DNA of 64,000 nt from Acinetobacter indicus CIP 110367 (GCF_000488255.1 NZ_KI530745.1:682001-746000), one strand, 5' to 3'. Positions 45,829 through 55,712 are shown, counted from the first letter of the stretch. The notes: generated by a model from the letters alone, not told the origin. Program-made: numbers and translations.

Positions 45829-46581
45829 ATGACCACATCTGAAGACTGTCAGACGCTTCCAAAACATGTTGCCATCATCATGGATGGCAACAACCGTTTT
45901 GCCAAGAAAAATCAATTGCAAAAAGGCGACGGTCACCGTGAAGGTAAAAATATTCTAGATCCGATTGTTGACTATTGTCGCAGCAAACACATTCAGGCAC
46001 TCACCGTTTTTGCATTTTCAAGTGAAAACTGGAATCGTCCGCAATATGAAGTTGATTTACTCATGCAATTGCTGGAAGACACGATTCATGAGCAAATGCC
46101 GCGCATGGAAAAATACCAGATTGCCTTGCGTTTTATTGGTGATCGCAGCCGTTTATCCCCACATCTACGTGACTTGATGTTGCATGCTGAACAAAGGACT
46201 GCTAAGTTCAGTAGCATGACTTTAACCATTGCTATCAGTTATGGGGGCATGTGGGATATGGCAGAAGCAGCCAAACAGATTGCGGCTGATGTACTGGCCA
46301 ATAAAGTCGCGCTGGAACAGATTGATAGCACGCTGTTCGGTCAATATGTGTGCCTAGGTGATTTACCGCCTGTGGACCTGTTGATCCGTACGGGTGGTGA
46401 TTATCGGCTGTCCAATTTCTTGCTTTGGCAGGCCGCGTATGCCGAACTGTACTTTACTCCGACCTTGTGGCCAGAGTTTAGTGTGGAAGAGCTGGATGAT
46501 GCGTTTCATGTGTTTGCAGGACGCGAACGTCGCTTTGGAAAAACTTCAGAGCAAATCCAACAAGAGAAACTTGAGAATTAA
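45829..46581 (+). CDS. uppS: Undecaprenyl pyrophosphate synthase
   Basis: cis-Prenyltransferase that makes the C55 lipid carrier of peptidoglycan and LPS O-units. The 250 residues carry the catalytic aspartate in IIMDGNNRFAKK (D19), FAFSSENWNRP, GDRSRL, AISYGG and RTGGDYRLSNFLLWQAAYAELYF. The N-terminal motif differs from the usual DGNGRWA. ATG 45829 is chosen; a TTG at 45823 is possible. It is followed by cdsA after 3 bp. Confidence 0.95.
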   Translation: MTTSEDCQTLPKHVAIIMDGNNRFAKKNQLQKGDGHREGKNILDPIVDYCRSKHIQALTVFAFSSENWNRPQYEVDLLMQLLEDTIHEQMPRMEKYQIALRFIGDRSRLSPHLRDLMLHAEQRTAKFSSMTLTIAISYGGMWDMAEAAKQIAADVLANKVALEQIDSTLFGQYVCLGDLPPVDLLIRTGGDYRLSNFLLWQAAYAELYFTPTLWPEFSVEELDDAFHVFAGRERRFGKTSEQIQQEKLEN

Positions 46582-46584
46582 TAC

Positions 46585-47409
46585 ATGTTAGAGCGGATAA
46601 TTACCGCATTGGTATTGGTCGCTGTGGTGCTGAGCTGTATGTTTGCAACTCAGTCCCATTATCCAATGTTTGTGCTGATGATTTTTGCAGCAGGGGTTGC
46701 GGGCTATGAGTGGTTCAAACTCATGCCAAGAACAACAAAATATGTCATCAAGCCCATGGCTTGGGGTTATGGTCTGGTGACCGCCGCTCTTTCCGCGCTT
46801 GCTTTATATTTTAGTGATATTGCGTTATTGCTGTGGTCAGCCTCGATTTTAACCTGGTTGCTCAGCCTGTATTGGGTGAAATCCTATCCTGAATATGATG
46901 GCTGGTACAATCCAAGCCTGAACTTTATTGGCTTTGTGCTCATTTCTGCCGCCGTGACTGCCATTTATGTGGTCTGGACCCATTCACCGTGGTGGCTGAT
47001 GTATCTGTTCCTACTGGTTTGGGGTGCAGATTCTGGCGCTTATTTTGTCGGACGCAAGTTTGGTAAAAAGAAACTGGCACCACATGTCAGTCCAAACAAA
47101 TCGGTGGAAGGTTTATATGGTGGCGTGTTTACCGCCATCCTGATTGTGCTGTTTGTAGAAATTGTCTATCTGGACTTAAGCCTGACCCAACATATTTTAT
47201 TCCTGATTCTGTCCATGATAACCGTGTTTAGTTCGGTACTGGGCGATCTGTTTGAATCCATGATCAAACGCCGTGCCGGAATTAAAGACTCTGGTCGTAT
47301 TCTGCCAGGACATGGTGGAGTGCTGGACCGCATTGACTCCTTGCTCGCAGCGGCTCCAATCTTTGCTGCAAGCATGTATGTACTGAAACTTATTGGCGTA
47401 GATTTATAG
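46585..47409 (+). CDS. cdsA: Phosphatidate cytidylyltransferase
   Basis: Makes CDP-diacylglycerol, the branch-point phospholipid precursor, in the inner membrane. 274 residues with about eight hydrophobic helices. The family signature near the C-terminus is complete (FESMIKRRAGIKDSGRILPGHGGVLDRID, seen here as KRRAGIKDSGRILPGHGG followed by DRID, about 222-248). The stop TAG abuts the dxr ATG with no gap. Confidence 0.96.
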   Translation: MLERIITALVLVAVVLSCMFATQSHYPMFVLMIFAAGVAGYEWFKLMPRTTKYVIKPMAWGYGLVTAALSALALYFSDIALLLWSASILTWLLSLYWVKSYPEYDGWYNPSLNFIGFVLISAAVTAIYVVWTHSPWWLMYLFLLVWGADSGAYFVGRKFGKKKLAPHVSPNKSVEGLYGGVFTAILIVLFVEIVYLDLSLTQHILFLILSMITVFSSVLGDLFESMIKRRAGIKDSGRILPGHGGVLDRIDSLLAAAPIFAASMYVLKLIGVDL

Positions 47410-48606
47410 ATGTTACAATCTGTTTGTATATTGGGTGTTACAGGTTCAATTGGTCAAAGCACCTTAAAAATACTGCAACAACATCCTGAAAAATATTCGG
47501 TATATGCCGTAACGGCTCACAGTCGTATTGCTGAGCTGGTTGAAATATGCAAACAGTTTCATCCCAAAGTGGCCGTGGTACCTGCTGCACAGGTCGATTC
47601 CTTAAGACAGCTGTTACAGCAGGCCAATCTTGCCGATATTGAAATCCTCTGTGATGAAGCTGGTTTAATAGCTGTGGCTTCACATCCTGAAGTGGATGTG
47701 GTGATGGCGGCAATTGTTGGTGCCGCAGGTTTAATGCCAACGTTGGCCGCAGTGCAGGCCGGTAAGCGCGTGCTACTGGCCAATAAAGAAGCTCTGGTGA
47801 TGTCCGGTGACCTGATGATGCAGGCAGCGCGTGATCATGGCGCTTTATTATTGCCGGTCGATTCCGAACACAATGCAATTTTCCAGTGCCTGCCGCAAAA
47901 CTATTTTGAGGTCGAGCGTAATGGTCAACCAAAACTGGGTGTGCAGCAGATTCTGCTGACCGCATCGGGTGGGCCATTTTTAAATCATAGTCTGGAACAG
48001 TTACACAGTGTGACCCCGGCGCAAGCCTGTAAACATCCCAATTGGTCTATGGGTCAAAAAATTTCCGTCGATTCCGCCACCCTGATGAACAAGGGTCTGG
48101 AGCTGATTGAAGCCTGCCATTTGTTCGCAGTAAAAGAACAATTTGTTACAGTGGTGGTGCATCCACAGAGTATTATTCACTCCATGGTTCAATATGTCGA
48201 TGGAACAACTTTGGCGCAAATGGGTAATCCGGATATGTGTACGCCAATTGCGCATGCGTTGGCTTGGCCGGAACGTCTGCAGACGCATGTTCCGCCGCTG
48301 GATTTATTTATCCATTCACAGCTGAATTTTCAGGCACCGGACACCACGCGTTTCCCGGCCTTAAAGCTGGCACGTCAAGCCATGCAGGCAGGTGGTATTG
48401 CACCGACCTTGCTAAATGCGGCCAATGAAATTGCAGTGGCATCTTTCTTGCAAAACCAGCTTGGGTTTACCCAGATTCCAGAAATTGTTGAACAGACCCT
48501 GAATCATCTGGCCAATCGCGCCGCAGATTCAATTGAAACCATTCTTCAGGCAGACCAGAATGCCCGTGCTTTTGCACAGCAGTGTGTGATTCAGACAGGA
48601 AGCTAA
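47410..48606 (+). CDS. dxr: 1-deoxy-D-xylulose 5-phosphate reductoisomerase
   Basis: First committed enzyme of the MEP isoprenoid pathway, converting DXP to MEP with NADPH. The 398 residues have the NADPH motif GVTGSIGQSTL at the N-terminus, LLANKEALVMSGDL, PVDSEHNAIFQCLP, KISVDSATLMNKGLELIEA and HPQSIIHSMVQYVDGT. It is directly between cdsA and rseP, the conserved order; ispF, another MEP enzyme, lies about 10 kb downstream. Confidence 0.97.
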   Translation: MLQSVCILGVTGSIGQSTLKILQQHPEKYSVYAVTAHSRIAELVEICKQFHPKVAVVPAAQVDSLRQLLQQANLADIEILCDEAGLIAVASHPEVDVVMAAIVGAAGLMPTLAAVQAGKRVLLANKEALVMSGDLMMQAARDHGALLLPVDSEHNAIFQCLPQNYFEVERNGQPKLGVQQILLTASGGPFLNHSLEQLHSVTPAQACKHPNWSMGQKISVDSATLMNKGLELIEACHLFAVKEQFVTVVVHPQSIIHSMVQYVDGTTLAQMGNPDMCTPIAHALAWPERLQTHVPPLDLFIHSQLNFQAPDTTRFPALKLARQAMQAGGIAPTLLNAANEIAVASFLQNQLGFTQIPEIVEQTLNHLANRAADSIETILQADQNARAFAQQCVIQTGS

Positions 48607-48609
48607 GAC

Positions 48610-49965
48610 ATGAGTGCCTTATTTATTATTGTTGCGGCCATTCTTTTGTTGGGGCCGTTAATTGCAATTCATGAATTTGGGCACTACTTTGTTGCACGCA
48701 AACTGGGGGTCAAAGTCCTGGTTTATTCTATTGGTTTTGGCCCGACAGTGCTGAAATGGACCTCGAAGAAATCCGGTATTCAATATCAGCTCTCGGCTTT
48801 GCCTTTGGGCGGCTATGTCAAAATGCTGGATGAACGTGAGGGCAATGTGGCAGAAGAAGATCTGCCTTTTGCTTTTAACCGTCAGCATCCGTGGAAACGG
48901 ATCGCGATTGTCGCGGCAGGTCCTTTAATTAATCTGGTTTTTGCGATTGTAATGTTCTGGATTCTGTTTTTACCGTCTCAGGAACAGCTGAATACCCGTG
49001 TTGGGAAAGTCTTGCCACAAACGCCTGCGGCTGAAGTGAATATGCAGCCGGGTGACCGGATTACCGCAGTCGATGGTACCCAGGTTAGCACCTGGGAAAA
49101 ACTGAATTTTGCGCTGGTGGATCGTGCCGGTGAAACAGGTACCATTCATATTCAGGCCAACCGCGATGGTCAGCCACAAAACTTTCAATTACCGATTCAA
49201 GATTTCTTGAAAGATCAATCTCAGTCACCACTTGAGGTTCTGGGCTTTACGCCATATCGTCCGAATATTCCAGCAGTGGTCAGCAAACTGAGTGAAGATG
49301 GCGCTGCCATTCGTCAAGGGATGAAAGAAGGTGACCAGATTTTAGCGATTGACGGTGTTGTCATGAAAGACTGGTACGATGTGGTACAAGTGGTACAGGC
49401 ATCGCCAGAGAAACTGTTGAAGATTGACGTGTTGCGTCAAGATCAGCGGGTACAGCTGGAAATTATGCCGCAGGCCAAACGCGACAATATGGGCAACACC
49501 ACCGGTATGTTAGGTGTACAAAGTGACCCGGGAAAAATAACAATTCCTGAAGAATATAAACAAACCATTCAATATAGTCCTACAGAAGCCTTAATGATGG
49601 CGGTCGATAAAACCGGTCAAATTTCCTCGATGATTTTGAACTCCATCGTCAAAATGGTGCGTGGTCTGATTGGTTTAGATAACCTGTCTGGCCCGATTAC
49701 CATTGCCAAGGTGGCAGGACAAAGCGCTGAAATGGGCTGGCAAACTTTTATTTCGTTTATGGCCCTAATGAGTGTAAGCTTGGGTATTCTAAATTTACTG
49801 CCAATTCCAATGCTGGATGGTGGACATTTGGTTTATTATTTTATAGAACTAATTCGTGGTAAACCTGTTTCTGAACAAATACAATTGGTTGGTTTAAAAA
49901 TTGGTATGGTATTGCTCGGTAGCATGATGCTTCTGGCATTATTTAATGATTTTATGCGTTTATAA
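48610..49965 (+). CDS. rseP: Intramembrane site-2 zinc protease RseP
   Basis: Cleaves anti-sigma factors and signal-peptide remnants within the inner membrane. The zinc motif HEFGH is at residues 21-25 in the first helix, two PDZ domains follow in the periplasmic loop, and the third ligand lies in PMLDGGH (about residue 400). At 451 residues it is full length. No rseA-like gene is in the window. It precedes bamA. Confidence 0.96.
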   Translation: MSALFIIVAAILLLGPLIAIHEFGHYFVARKLGVKVLVYSIGFGPTVLKWTSKKSGIQYQLSALPLGGYVKMLDEREGNVAEEDLPFAFNRQHPWKRIAIVAAGPLINLVFAIVMFWILFLPSQEQLNTRVGKVLPQTPAAEVNMQPGDRITAVDGTQVSTWEKLNFALVDRAGETGTIHIQANRDGQPQNFQLPIQDFLKDQSQSPLEVLGFTPYRPNIPAVVSKLSEDGAAIRQGMKEGDQILAIDGVVMKDWYDVVQVVQASPEKLLKIDVLRQDQRVQLEIMPQAKRDNMGNTTGMLGVQSDPGKITIPEEYKQTIQYSPTEALMMAVDKTGQISSMILNSIVKMVRGLIGLDNLSGPITIAKVAGQSAEMGWQTFISFMALMSVSLGILNLLPIPMLDGGHLVYYFIELIRGKPVSEQIQLVGLKIGMVLLGSMMLLALFNDFMRL

Positions 49966-50007
49966 CAACGTGGATAGGCAATAAATTTAACATTGGAAAA
50001 GACTGGC

Positions 50008-52473
50008 ATGCAGCACACACATTTATTTATGCCTCTGGCACTGGTTAGTGCTATGGCAGCAGTACAACAAGTATATGCAGCAGATGAATTTATCGTAAGA
50101 GATATACAAATTGACGGACTTGTTCGTTTAACGCCAGCCAATGTTTATGGAATGATTCCTGTAAATAGTGGTGATCGTGTCAACGATGCCACCATTGCAA
50201 ATGCAATTCGCAGCCTGTATGCCACAGGTTTATTCGATGATATTAAAGCTGCCCAGCAAGGTGATACCTTGGTGTTTCAGGTGGTAGAACGTCCGATCAT
50301 TTCGAAAGTCGAATTTAAAGGCAATAAATTAATTCCAAAAGAAGCCCTTGAAGAAGGCTTAAAGAAAATGGGCGTGGCTGAAGGTGAAGTGCTGAAAAAG
50401 TCTGCTTTGCAAACACTAGAATCGGAACTTGAACAGCAATACATGCAGCAAGGCCGTTATGATGCCGATGTCAAAGTCATTACCACAGCACGTCCGAATA
50501 ACCGCGTCGACCTGACCATCGAGTTTATTGAAGGTAAAGCGGCCAAAGTTTTTGATATTAATATCATTGGCAATACCGTCTTTAAAGACAGCGAAATTAA
50601 ACAGGCCTTTGCAGTCAAAGAAAGTGGCTGGGCTTCTGTGATTTCACGTAATGACCGTTATGCGCGTGAGAAAATGGCAGCAAGCTTGGAAGCTTTACGT
50701 GCGCTGTATTTAAACCGTGGTTATATCAACTTTAATATCAATAATTCGAGCCTGAACTTAAGTGAAGACAAACAGCACATCTTCATTGAGGTGTCGATTG
50801 ATGAAGGCGAACAGTTCAAATTTGGTCAAACCAAATTCTTGGGTGATGCTTTATATGCACCAGAAGAATTAAAAGCGCTGCAAATCTATAAAGATGGTGA
50901 AACCTATTCGCAAGAAAAGGTCAATGCGGTTAAGCAGCTGCTGCTTCGCAAGTATGGTAATGCCGGTTATTACTATGCAGAAGTGAATGTGGTGCCACAA
51001 ATTAATGAAGAAACCAAACAGGTTGATCTGAACTATTACATCAATCCGGGCCAGCAAGTCACAGTACGCCGGATTAACTTCAGTGGTAACACCAAAACCT
51101 CCGATGAAGTATTACGTCGTGAAATGCGCCAGATGGAAGGTGCATTGGCCAGTAATGAAAAAATTGATCTGTCTAAAGTCCGTTTAGAACGTACTGGTTT
51201 CTTTAAAACCGTGGATATTAAACCGGTGCGTGTTCCGAATGTACCGGATCAGGTTGATCTTAACGTTGCGGTGGAAGAACAGCATTCTGGTACCAGTACC
51301 TTGGCGGTGGGTTTCTCGCAAAGTGGCGGTGTAACTTTCCAGGCCGGTTTAAGCCAGACCAACTTCTTGGGCACCGGTAATGCCGTGTCGATTGACCTGT
51401 CGCGTTCTGAAACACAAGACTACTATAACCTAAGCGTAACCGATCCGTACTTTACCATTGATGGTGTACGTCGCGGTTATAATATGTACTACCGTAAAAC
51501 CAAACTGGATGATGACTATAACGTTAACAACTATGTGACCGACAGTTTCGGTGGCGGGATTAACTTTGGTTATCCAATTGATGAAAACCAGAGCATTAGT
51601 GCGGGCTTAAATATTGATCAGACAGAAGTGACAACCGGTCCTTATGTATCGACTTATGTTCGTGATTATCTACTTGCCAAGGGTGGTAAAGCAACAGGGC
51701 GTACGGATACCTTCTGTCCAGAGGGTTCATGGGATGAAGAAAATCGTGAATGTACTGCACCTCAGGAATTTTTTAATGAGTTTAAGGGTGATTTCTTAAC
51801 TTATAATTTGAACTTGGGCTGGTCATATAATACTCTTAACCGTCCGATTTTCCCAACGACGGGGATGTCACATCGGGTGAATGCTGAAATCGCCTTACCG
51901 GGCAGTGATGTGGAATATCAAAAAGTCACCTATGATGCGCAGGCCTATTATCCGCTGGGTAAAGATTTTGTGCTGCGTGGCTATGGTAAAGTGGGCTATG
52001 GTAATGATTTACCATTCTATAAGAACTTCTATGCCGGTGGTTATGGCTCGGTACGTGGTTATGACAACAGTACGCTTGGTCCAAAATATGATGGCGTATA
52101 CTTTGATGAAACTAATCAAAGAGATCCATCTCCAGAAGAAGTGGGTGGTAATGCTTTAGTACAGTTTGGTACTGAACTGGCTTTACCGGTACCATTTAAA
52201 GGCGATTGGGCGCGTCAGGTTCGTCCGGTGCTTTTTGCTGAGGGTGCGCAAGTCTTTGATACCCAATGTGATGTTCCTAATACGGCAGAAGAACGTCAAT
52301 ATTGTAAAGACAATTATGGCTTTGACTTTGGCAATATGCGTTATAGCGTCGGTGTAGGCTTTACCTGGATTACCATGATTGGCCCATTGTCCTTAAGTTA
52401 TGCATATCCGCTGAATGAAAAACCAGGTGATGAAACCAAGAATATCCAGTTTGAAATTGGCCGTACGTTCTAA
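50008..52473 (+). CDS. bamA: Outer membrane protein assembly factor BamA
   Basis: Central beta-barrel component of the BAM complex. A signal peptide (MQHTHLFMPLALVSAMAAVQ, cut near VYA/ADEF) is followed by five POTRA repeats to about residue 420 and a C-terminal barrel that ends in the expected Phe (FEIGRTF). The region GGYGSVRGYDNSTLGP is the lid-lock motif. The ATG at 50008 gives a proper signal peptide; an upstream TTG adds five residues. Extracellular loops contain two spaced cysteine pairs (about 570/582 and 753/765). Confidence 0.97.
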   Translation: MQHTHLFMPLALVSAMAAVQQVYAADEFIVRDIQIDGLVRLTPANVYGMIPVNSGDRVNDATIANAIRSLYATGLFDDIKAAQQGDTLVFQVVERPIISKVEFKGNKLIPKEALEEGLKKMGVAEGEVLKKSALQTLESELEQQYMQQGRYDADVKVITTARPNNRVDLTIEFIEGKAAKVFDINIIGNTVFKDSEIKQAFAVKESGWASVISRNDRYAREKMAASLEALRALYLNRGYINFNINNSSLNLSEDKQHIFIEVSIDEGEQFKFGQTKFLGDALYAPEELKALQIYKDGETYSQEKVNAVKQLLLRKYGNAGYYYAEVNVVPQINEETKQVDLNYYINPGQQVTVRRINFSGNTKTSDEVLRREMRQMEGALASNEKIDLSKVRLERTGFFKTVDIKPVRVPNVPDQVDLNVAVEEQHSGTSTLAVGFSQSGGVTFQAGLSQTNFLGTGNAVSIDLSRSETQDYYNLSVTDPYFTIDGVRRGYNMYYRKTKLDDDYNVNNYVTDSFGGGINFGYPIDENQSISAGLNIDQTEVTTGPYVSTYVRDYLLAKGGKATGRTDTFCPEGSWDEENRECTAPQEFFNEFKGDFLTYNLNLGWSYNTLNRPIFPTTGMSHRVNAEIALPGSDVEYQKVTYDAQAYYPLGKDFVLRGYGKVGYGNDLPFYKNFYAGGYGSVRGYDNSTLGPKYDGVYFDETNQRDPSPEEVGGNALVQFGTELALPVPFKGDWARQVRPVLFAEGAQVFDTQCDVPNTAEERQYCKDNYGFDFGNMRYSVGVGFTWITMIGPLSLSYAYPLNEKPGDETKNIQFEIGRTF

Positions 52474-52515
52474 GTACGGTCTGTTCATGGATGCTTGAAA
52501 TAGGGATAGATCAAG

Positions 52516-53013
52516 ATGAAGAAGATACAACTGGCGGTTTTAGGTTTCACACTGTCCTGTGCCGCAGCGGCACAGGCGGCAGGTTATGGTGTGGTCAGCT
52601 TAGAGCGTGTGGTTGAAAGCAGCAGCTATTTAAAACAGCAAAATAGTGCATTGCAACAATCGCTTAAACCTCAAACCACTAAACTTGAACAGCTGGGTAA
52701 AGAGCTGGAAAATTTGCAGCAACGTGCCCAGCAGTCAGCAAATTTATCTGAAGCCGATAAGCAGAAATTATCGGCGCAGTATCAGGCCAAGTTAAAAGAA
52801 TTTAATACTTTACAGCAAAGTTTGCAGACCAAAGTGCAGGCTGATCTGCAAAAAATGAATGACAGTTTTGAGCAGCGCATCAAGCAGGCAGCAGAACAAT
52901 TGCGTAAAGAAAATAATTTAGATGTGGTTTTGAACAAAAACTCAGCACTTGCCTATGACCCTAAGTATGATTTAACTGATAAAATGATTCAAAAGGTTAA
53001 TGCAATCAAGTAA
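52516..53013 (+). CDS. skp: Periplasmic chaperone Skp (OmpH)
   Basis: Trimeric holdase for unfolded outer-membrane proteins. The 165 residues start with a signal peptide (MKKIQLAVLGFTLSCAAAAQA), then VVSLERVVESS and long coiled-coil arms rich in Gln/Lys/Leu (about residues 40-125), ending with LDVVLNKNSALAYDPKYDLT. It is between bamA and lpxD, as in E. coli. Confidence 0.93.
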   Translation: MKKIQLAVLGFTLSCAAAAQAAGYGVVSLERVVESSSYLKQQNSALQQSLKPQTTKLEQLGKELENLQQRAQQSANLSEADKQKLSAQYQAKLKEFNTLQQSLQTKVQADLQKMNDSFEQRIKQAAEQLRKENNLDVVLNKNSALAYDPKYDLTDKMIQKVNAIK

Positions 53014-53016
53014 TCA

Positions 53017-54087
53017 ATGAGTTATCAACATTATCGCTTAGAAGAACTTGCTCGTCTGGTCCAGGGCGAGCTGGTCGGTCAGGCTGATTTATGCCTCCAA
53101 GGTTTAGCGAGCCTGGAGCTTGCTGAACCGCAGCACATTGCTTTTGTCAATGCTGACAAGTATGTGGAGCAGGCAAAAGTATCTAAGGCGGGTGCTTTAA
53201 TTGTCACGCCCGAGTTACAGCAGCAGCTTGATACGCATCAGAACTTTATTGTGGTGGCAAATCCCTATTTGGCGTTTGCAATTTTAACCCATGTCTTTGA
53301 GCGTAAGCACACTCAAACCGGTATTGAAAGTACCGCACAAATTCATCCCTCAGCGATCATTTCTGAAAGTGCTTATATTGGCCATTATGTGGTGGTGGGT
53401 GAAAATTGTGTGGTGGGTGATAAAACCATTATCCAGTCGCACAGTAAAATTGATGATTTTGTTGAAATTGGTAAAGAATGTTTTATTGATTCCCATGTCA
53501 CTATTACTGGTGAAGCTAAAATTGCTGACCGGGTCCGCATTCATGCCAATACCGTAATTGGAAGTGAAGGCTTTGGTTTTGCTCCGTATCAGGGCAAATG
53601 GCACCGTATTGCACAGCTAGGTTCAGTACAGATTGGTAATGATGTGCGGATTGGTTCGAATTGTAGTATTGACCGTGGGGCGCTGGATGACACAATTTTG
53701 GAACATGGTGTCATAATTGATAACCTTGTGCAAATCGCCCATAACGTGAAAGTAGGTGCCAATACCGCGATCGCTGCAAAATGTGGTATTGCCGGCAGTA
53801 CCATCATTGGCAAAAACTGTATTCTGGCAGGCGCATGTGGGGTCTCTGGTCATCTTTCTATTGCCGACAATGTGACTTTAACCGGAATGTCAATGGTCAC
53901 AAAGAGTATTTCTGAACCAGGAACCTATTCTTCGGGCACCGGTGCATTACCAAATGCGCAATGGAAACGCGCGGTGATTCGCTTCAGACAATTAGCAGAT
54001 GTGCCATTGACCCAATTGCAGAAAAGACTCGATCATATGCAGACTCAAATTGAGTCCCTTGAATCAACTTTAAAATTGCGTAAATAA
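53017..54087 (+). CDS. lpxD: UDP-3-O-acylglucosamine N-acyltransferase LpxD
   Basis: Adds the N-linked hydroxyacyl chain in lipid A synthesis. The 356 residues have an N-terminal uridine-binding domain and a left-handed beta-helix of hexapeptide repeats (for example [15 protein letters not shown]), with the catalytic His in QIAHNVKVG and the C-terminal helix [13 protein letters not shown]. It lies 3 bp after skp and 2 bp before fabZ. Confidence 0.96.
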   Translation: MSYQHYRLEELARLVQGELVGQADLCLQGLASLELAEPQHIAFVNADKYVEQAKVSKAGALIVTPELQQQLDTHQNFIVVANPYLAFAILTHVFERKHTQTGIESTAQIHPSAIISESAYIGHYVVVGENCVVGDKTIIQSHSKIDDFVEIGKECFIDSHVTITGEAKIADRVRIHANTVIGSEGFGFAPYQGKWHRIAQLGSVQIGNDVRIGSNCSIDRGALDDTILEHGVIIDNLVQIAHNVKVGANTAIAAKCGIAGSTIIGKNCILAGACGVSGHLSIADNVTLTGMSMVTKSISEPGTYSSGTGALPNAQWKRAVIRFRQLADVPLTQLQKRLDHMQTQIESLESTLKLRK

Positions 54088-54089
54088 TT

Positions 54090-54578
54090 ATGATGACTGA
54101 GTCGAATACCCCAACATTTACGAAACCTGAATTGCCAATGCATATTCAAACCATCCGTGAATATTTGCCACATCGTTATCCATTCTTATTGGTAGATCGA
54201 ATCGTTGATGTAACTGACAATGGGATTGTGGGTTATAAGAACGTTTCGATTAATGAAGAGTTTTTACAAGGACATTTCCCTGAATATCCAATTATGCCAG
54301 GGGTGTTGATTGTAGAAGCGCTGGCACAGGTTTCAGGCGTGCTTGGCTTTATTATGAATAATCAGAAACCGACTGCGGGTGCATTATTCCTATTTGCCGG
54401 TGCCGAAAAAGTTAGATTTAAAAAACAAGTGGTTGCAGGCGACCAACTTGTATTAAAATCTGAATTAGTAATGCAGAAACGTGGTATTTACAAATATAAT
54501 TGTATCGCCACGGTCGATGGCATTGTTGCAGCAACCGCGGAAATTATGATTTCGCATCAGAAAACAGAGCAAGCATGA
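54090..54578 (+). CDS. fabZ: 3-hydroxyacyl-[ACP] dehydratase FabZ
   Basis: Dehydrates 3-hydroxyacyl-ACP in fatty acid synthesis and balances precursor flow into lipid A. 162 residues with catalytic H62 (LQGHFPEYPIMPG) and E76 (VLIVEALAQ). ATG 54090 follows lpxD; the stop overlaps the lpxA ATG by 4 bp (ATGA). Confidence 0.96.
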   Translation: MMTESNTPTFTKPELPMHIQTIREYLPHRYPFLLVDRIVDVTDNGIVGYKNVSINEEFLQGHFPEYPIMPGVLIVEALAQVSGVLGFIMNNQKPTAGALFLFAGAEKVRFKKQVVAGDQLVLKSELVMQKRGIYKYNCIATVDGIVAATAEIMISHQKTEQA

Positions 54579-55363
54579 GCAATAACCCCCTCATTCACCC
54601 CACCGCTATAATTGACTCCTCTGCAGTCATTGCGCCTGATGTGCAAATTGGACCTTATAGTATTATTGGTCCGAATGTCAGCATTGGTGCGGGTACAAAG
54701 CTGCATTCACACGTGGTGGTGGGTGGCTATACCCGTATTGGTGAGCATAATGAGATTTTCCAGTTCGCAAGTGTTGGCGAAGTCTGTCAGGACCTGAAAT
54801 ATCAGGGTGAAGAAACTTGGCTGGAAATTGGTGACTATAACCTGATTCGTGAACATTCCAGCTTACATCGCGGGACGGTTCAGGACAAAGGCATCACTAA
54901 AATTGGTAGCCACAACCTGTTGATGGTCAATACGCATATTGCTCACGACTGTATCGTGGGTGATCACAATATTTTTGCCAATAATGTCGGTGTCGCAGGG
55001 CACGTGCATGTCGGTGATTATGTGGTGGTGGGTGGAAACTCGGGTATTCATCAGTTCTGTAAAATTGACTCTTACAGCATGATTGGTGGCGCATCTTTAA
55101 TTCTGAAAGATGTACCGGCCTATGTGATGGTTTCGGGTAATCCTGCGCATGCTTTTGCTATGAATATTGAAGGTATGCGTCGTAAAGGCTGGTCGAAAAA
55201 TGTGATTCAAGGATTACGGGACGCCTTTAAACTGATTTACAAATCAGGATTAACCACTGAAGAAGCCATTCAGAAAATCCGTGCAGAGATTCTGCCAGAA
55301 GTGCCGGAAGCACAGCGTTTAATTGATTCACTAGAACAGTCTAAACGCGGGATTGTACGCTAA
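54575..55363 (+). CDS. lpxA: UDP-N-acetylglucosamine acyltransferase LpxA
   Basis: First enzyme of lipid A synthesis. The 262-residue left-handed beta-helix has the catalytic histidine in NTHIAHDCIVGDHN (His124) and HQFCKIDSYSMIGG. The start overlaps the fabZ stop by 4 bp. Unlike in enterics, lpxB does not follow; it is 7 kb away at 62696. A terminator follows, ending the pyrH-lpxA gene run. Confidence 0.96.
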   Translation: MSNNPLIHPTAIIDSSAVIAPDVQIGPYSIIGPNVSIGAGTKLHSHVVVGGYTRIGEHNEIFQFASVGEVCQDLKYQGEETWLEIGDYNLIREHSSLHRGTVQDKGITKIGSHNLLMVNTHIAHDCIVGDHNIFANNVGVAGHVHVGDYVVVGGNSGIHQFCKIDSYSMIGGASLILKDVPAYVMVSGNPAHAFAMNIEGMRRKGWSKNVIQGLRDAFKLIYKSGLTTEEAIQKIRAEILPEVPEAQRLIDSLEQSKRGIVR

Positions 55364-55384
55364 CACGCTGTTTGAAGCTGATTC

Positions 55385-55416
55385 AAAAAACTGCTCCAAT
55401 TGGGGCAGTTTTTTTA
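55385..55416 (+). terminator. Rho-independent terminator after lpxA
   Basis: AAAAAACTGCTCC, AATT loop, GGGGCAGTTTTTTT: strong stem with A-run and T-run on both sides. Confidence 0.9.
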
Positions 55417-55495
55417 TATCCAGATTTTGAGGTTTCTTGAACATCAGATACAAATTTCTACTCGTGCTTGGCCCGGATTTTGCTCATATTCAAGC

Positions 55496-55503
55496 TATAC
55501 AAT
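55496..55503 (+). promoter_or_regulatory. Candidate -10 box of the glycine riboswitch transcript
   Basis: TATACAAT ends 7 bases before the first paired base of aptamer 1, exactly where a -10 element would be expected. No good -35 is visible. Confidence 0.4.
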
Positions 55504-55510
55504 AAAAATT

Positions 55511-55683
55511 ATTGCGGGAGAGCGGCACTTGGTGCTCGCCGAAGGAGCAACGACCCCGGAAACTCTCAGGCAAAAGGACCGTAATAATTCAAAAATCTGG
55601 AGAGAAGCACGTATCGTGCTCACCGAAGGGGATGGTTGAGCTGAATATCAGAACAATCGAAGCTCTCAGGTACCCTGACAGAT
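55511..55683 (+). ncRNA. Tandem glycine riboswitch (gcvT RNA)
   Basis: Two glycine aptamers in series. Aptamer 1 (about 55511-55585) has GGGAGAG, GCCGAAGGAGCAA, and ACTCTCAGGCAAAAGGACCG, with P1 ATTGCGG/CCGTAAT. Aptamer 2 (about 55595-55683) has GGAGAG, CACCGAAGGGG and GCTCTCAGGTACCCTGACAG, with P1 ATCTG/CAGAT. The short linker is typical. Downstream, the palindrome TGGAACAGCTGTTCCA (55697-55712) abuts the Shine-Dalgarno AGGAG, a plausible translational expression platform for the DadA-like gene. Confidence 0.94.
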
Positions 55684-55696
55684 GGGGCATCACGTC

Positions 55697-55712
55697 TGGA
55701 ACAGCTGTTCCA
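55697..55712 (+). promoter_or_regulatory. Hairpin next to the Shine-Dalgarno (riboswitch expression platform)
   Basis: Perfect 16-base palindrome TGGAACAGCTGTTCCA immediately followed by AGGAG and, 7 bases later, ATG 55724. Role as the switching element is inferred from position. Confidence 0.5.

Noticed and set aside
47438..47977. Long minus-strand ORF (179 codons) inside dxr
   Set aside because: Antisense to a clear gene, low-complexity composition, no family resemblance or Shine-Dalgarno.
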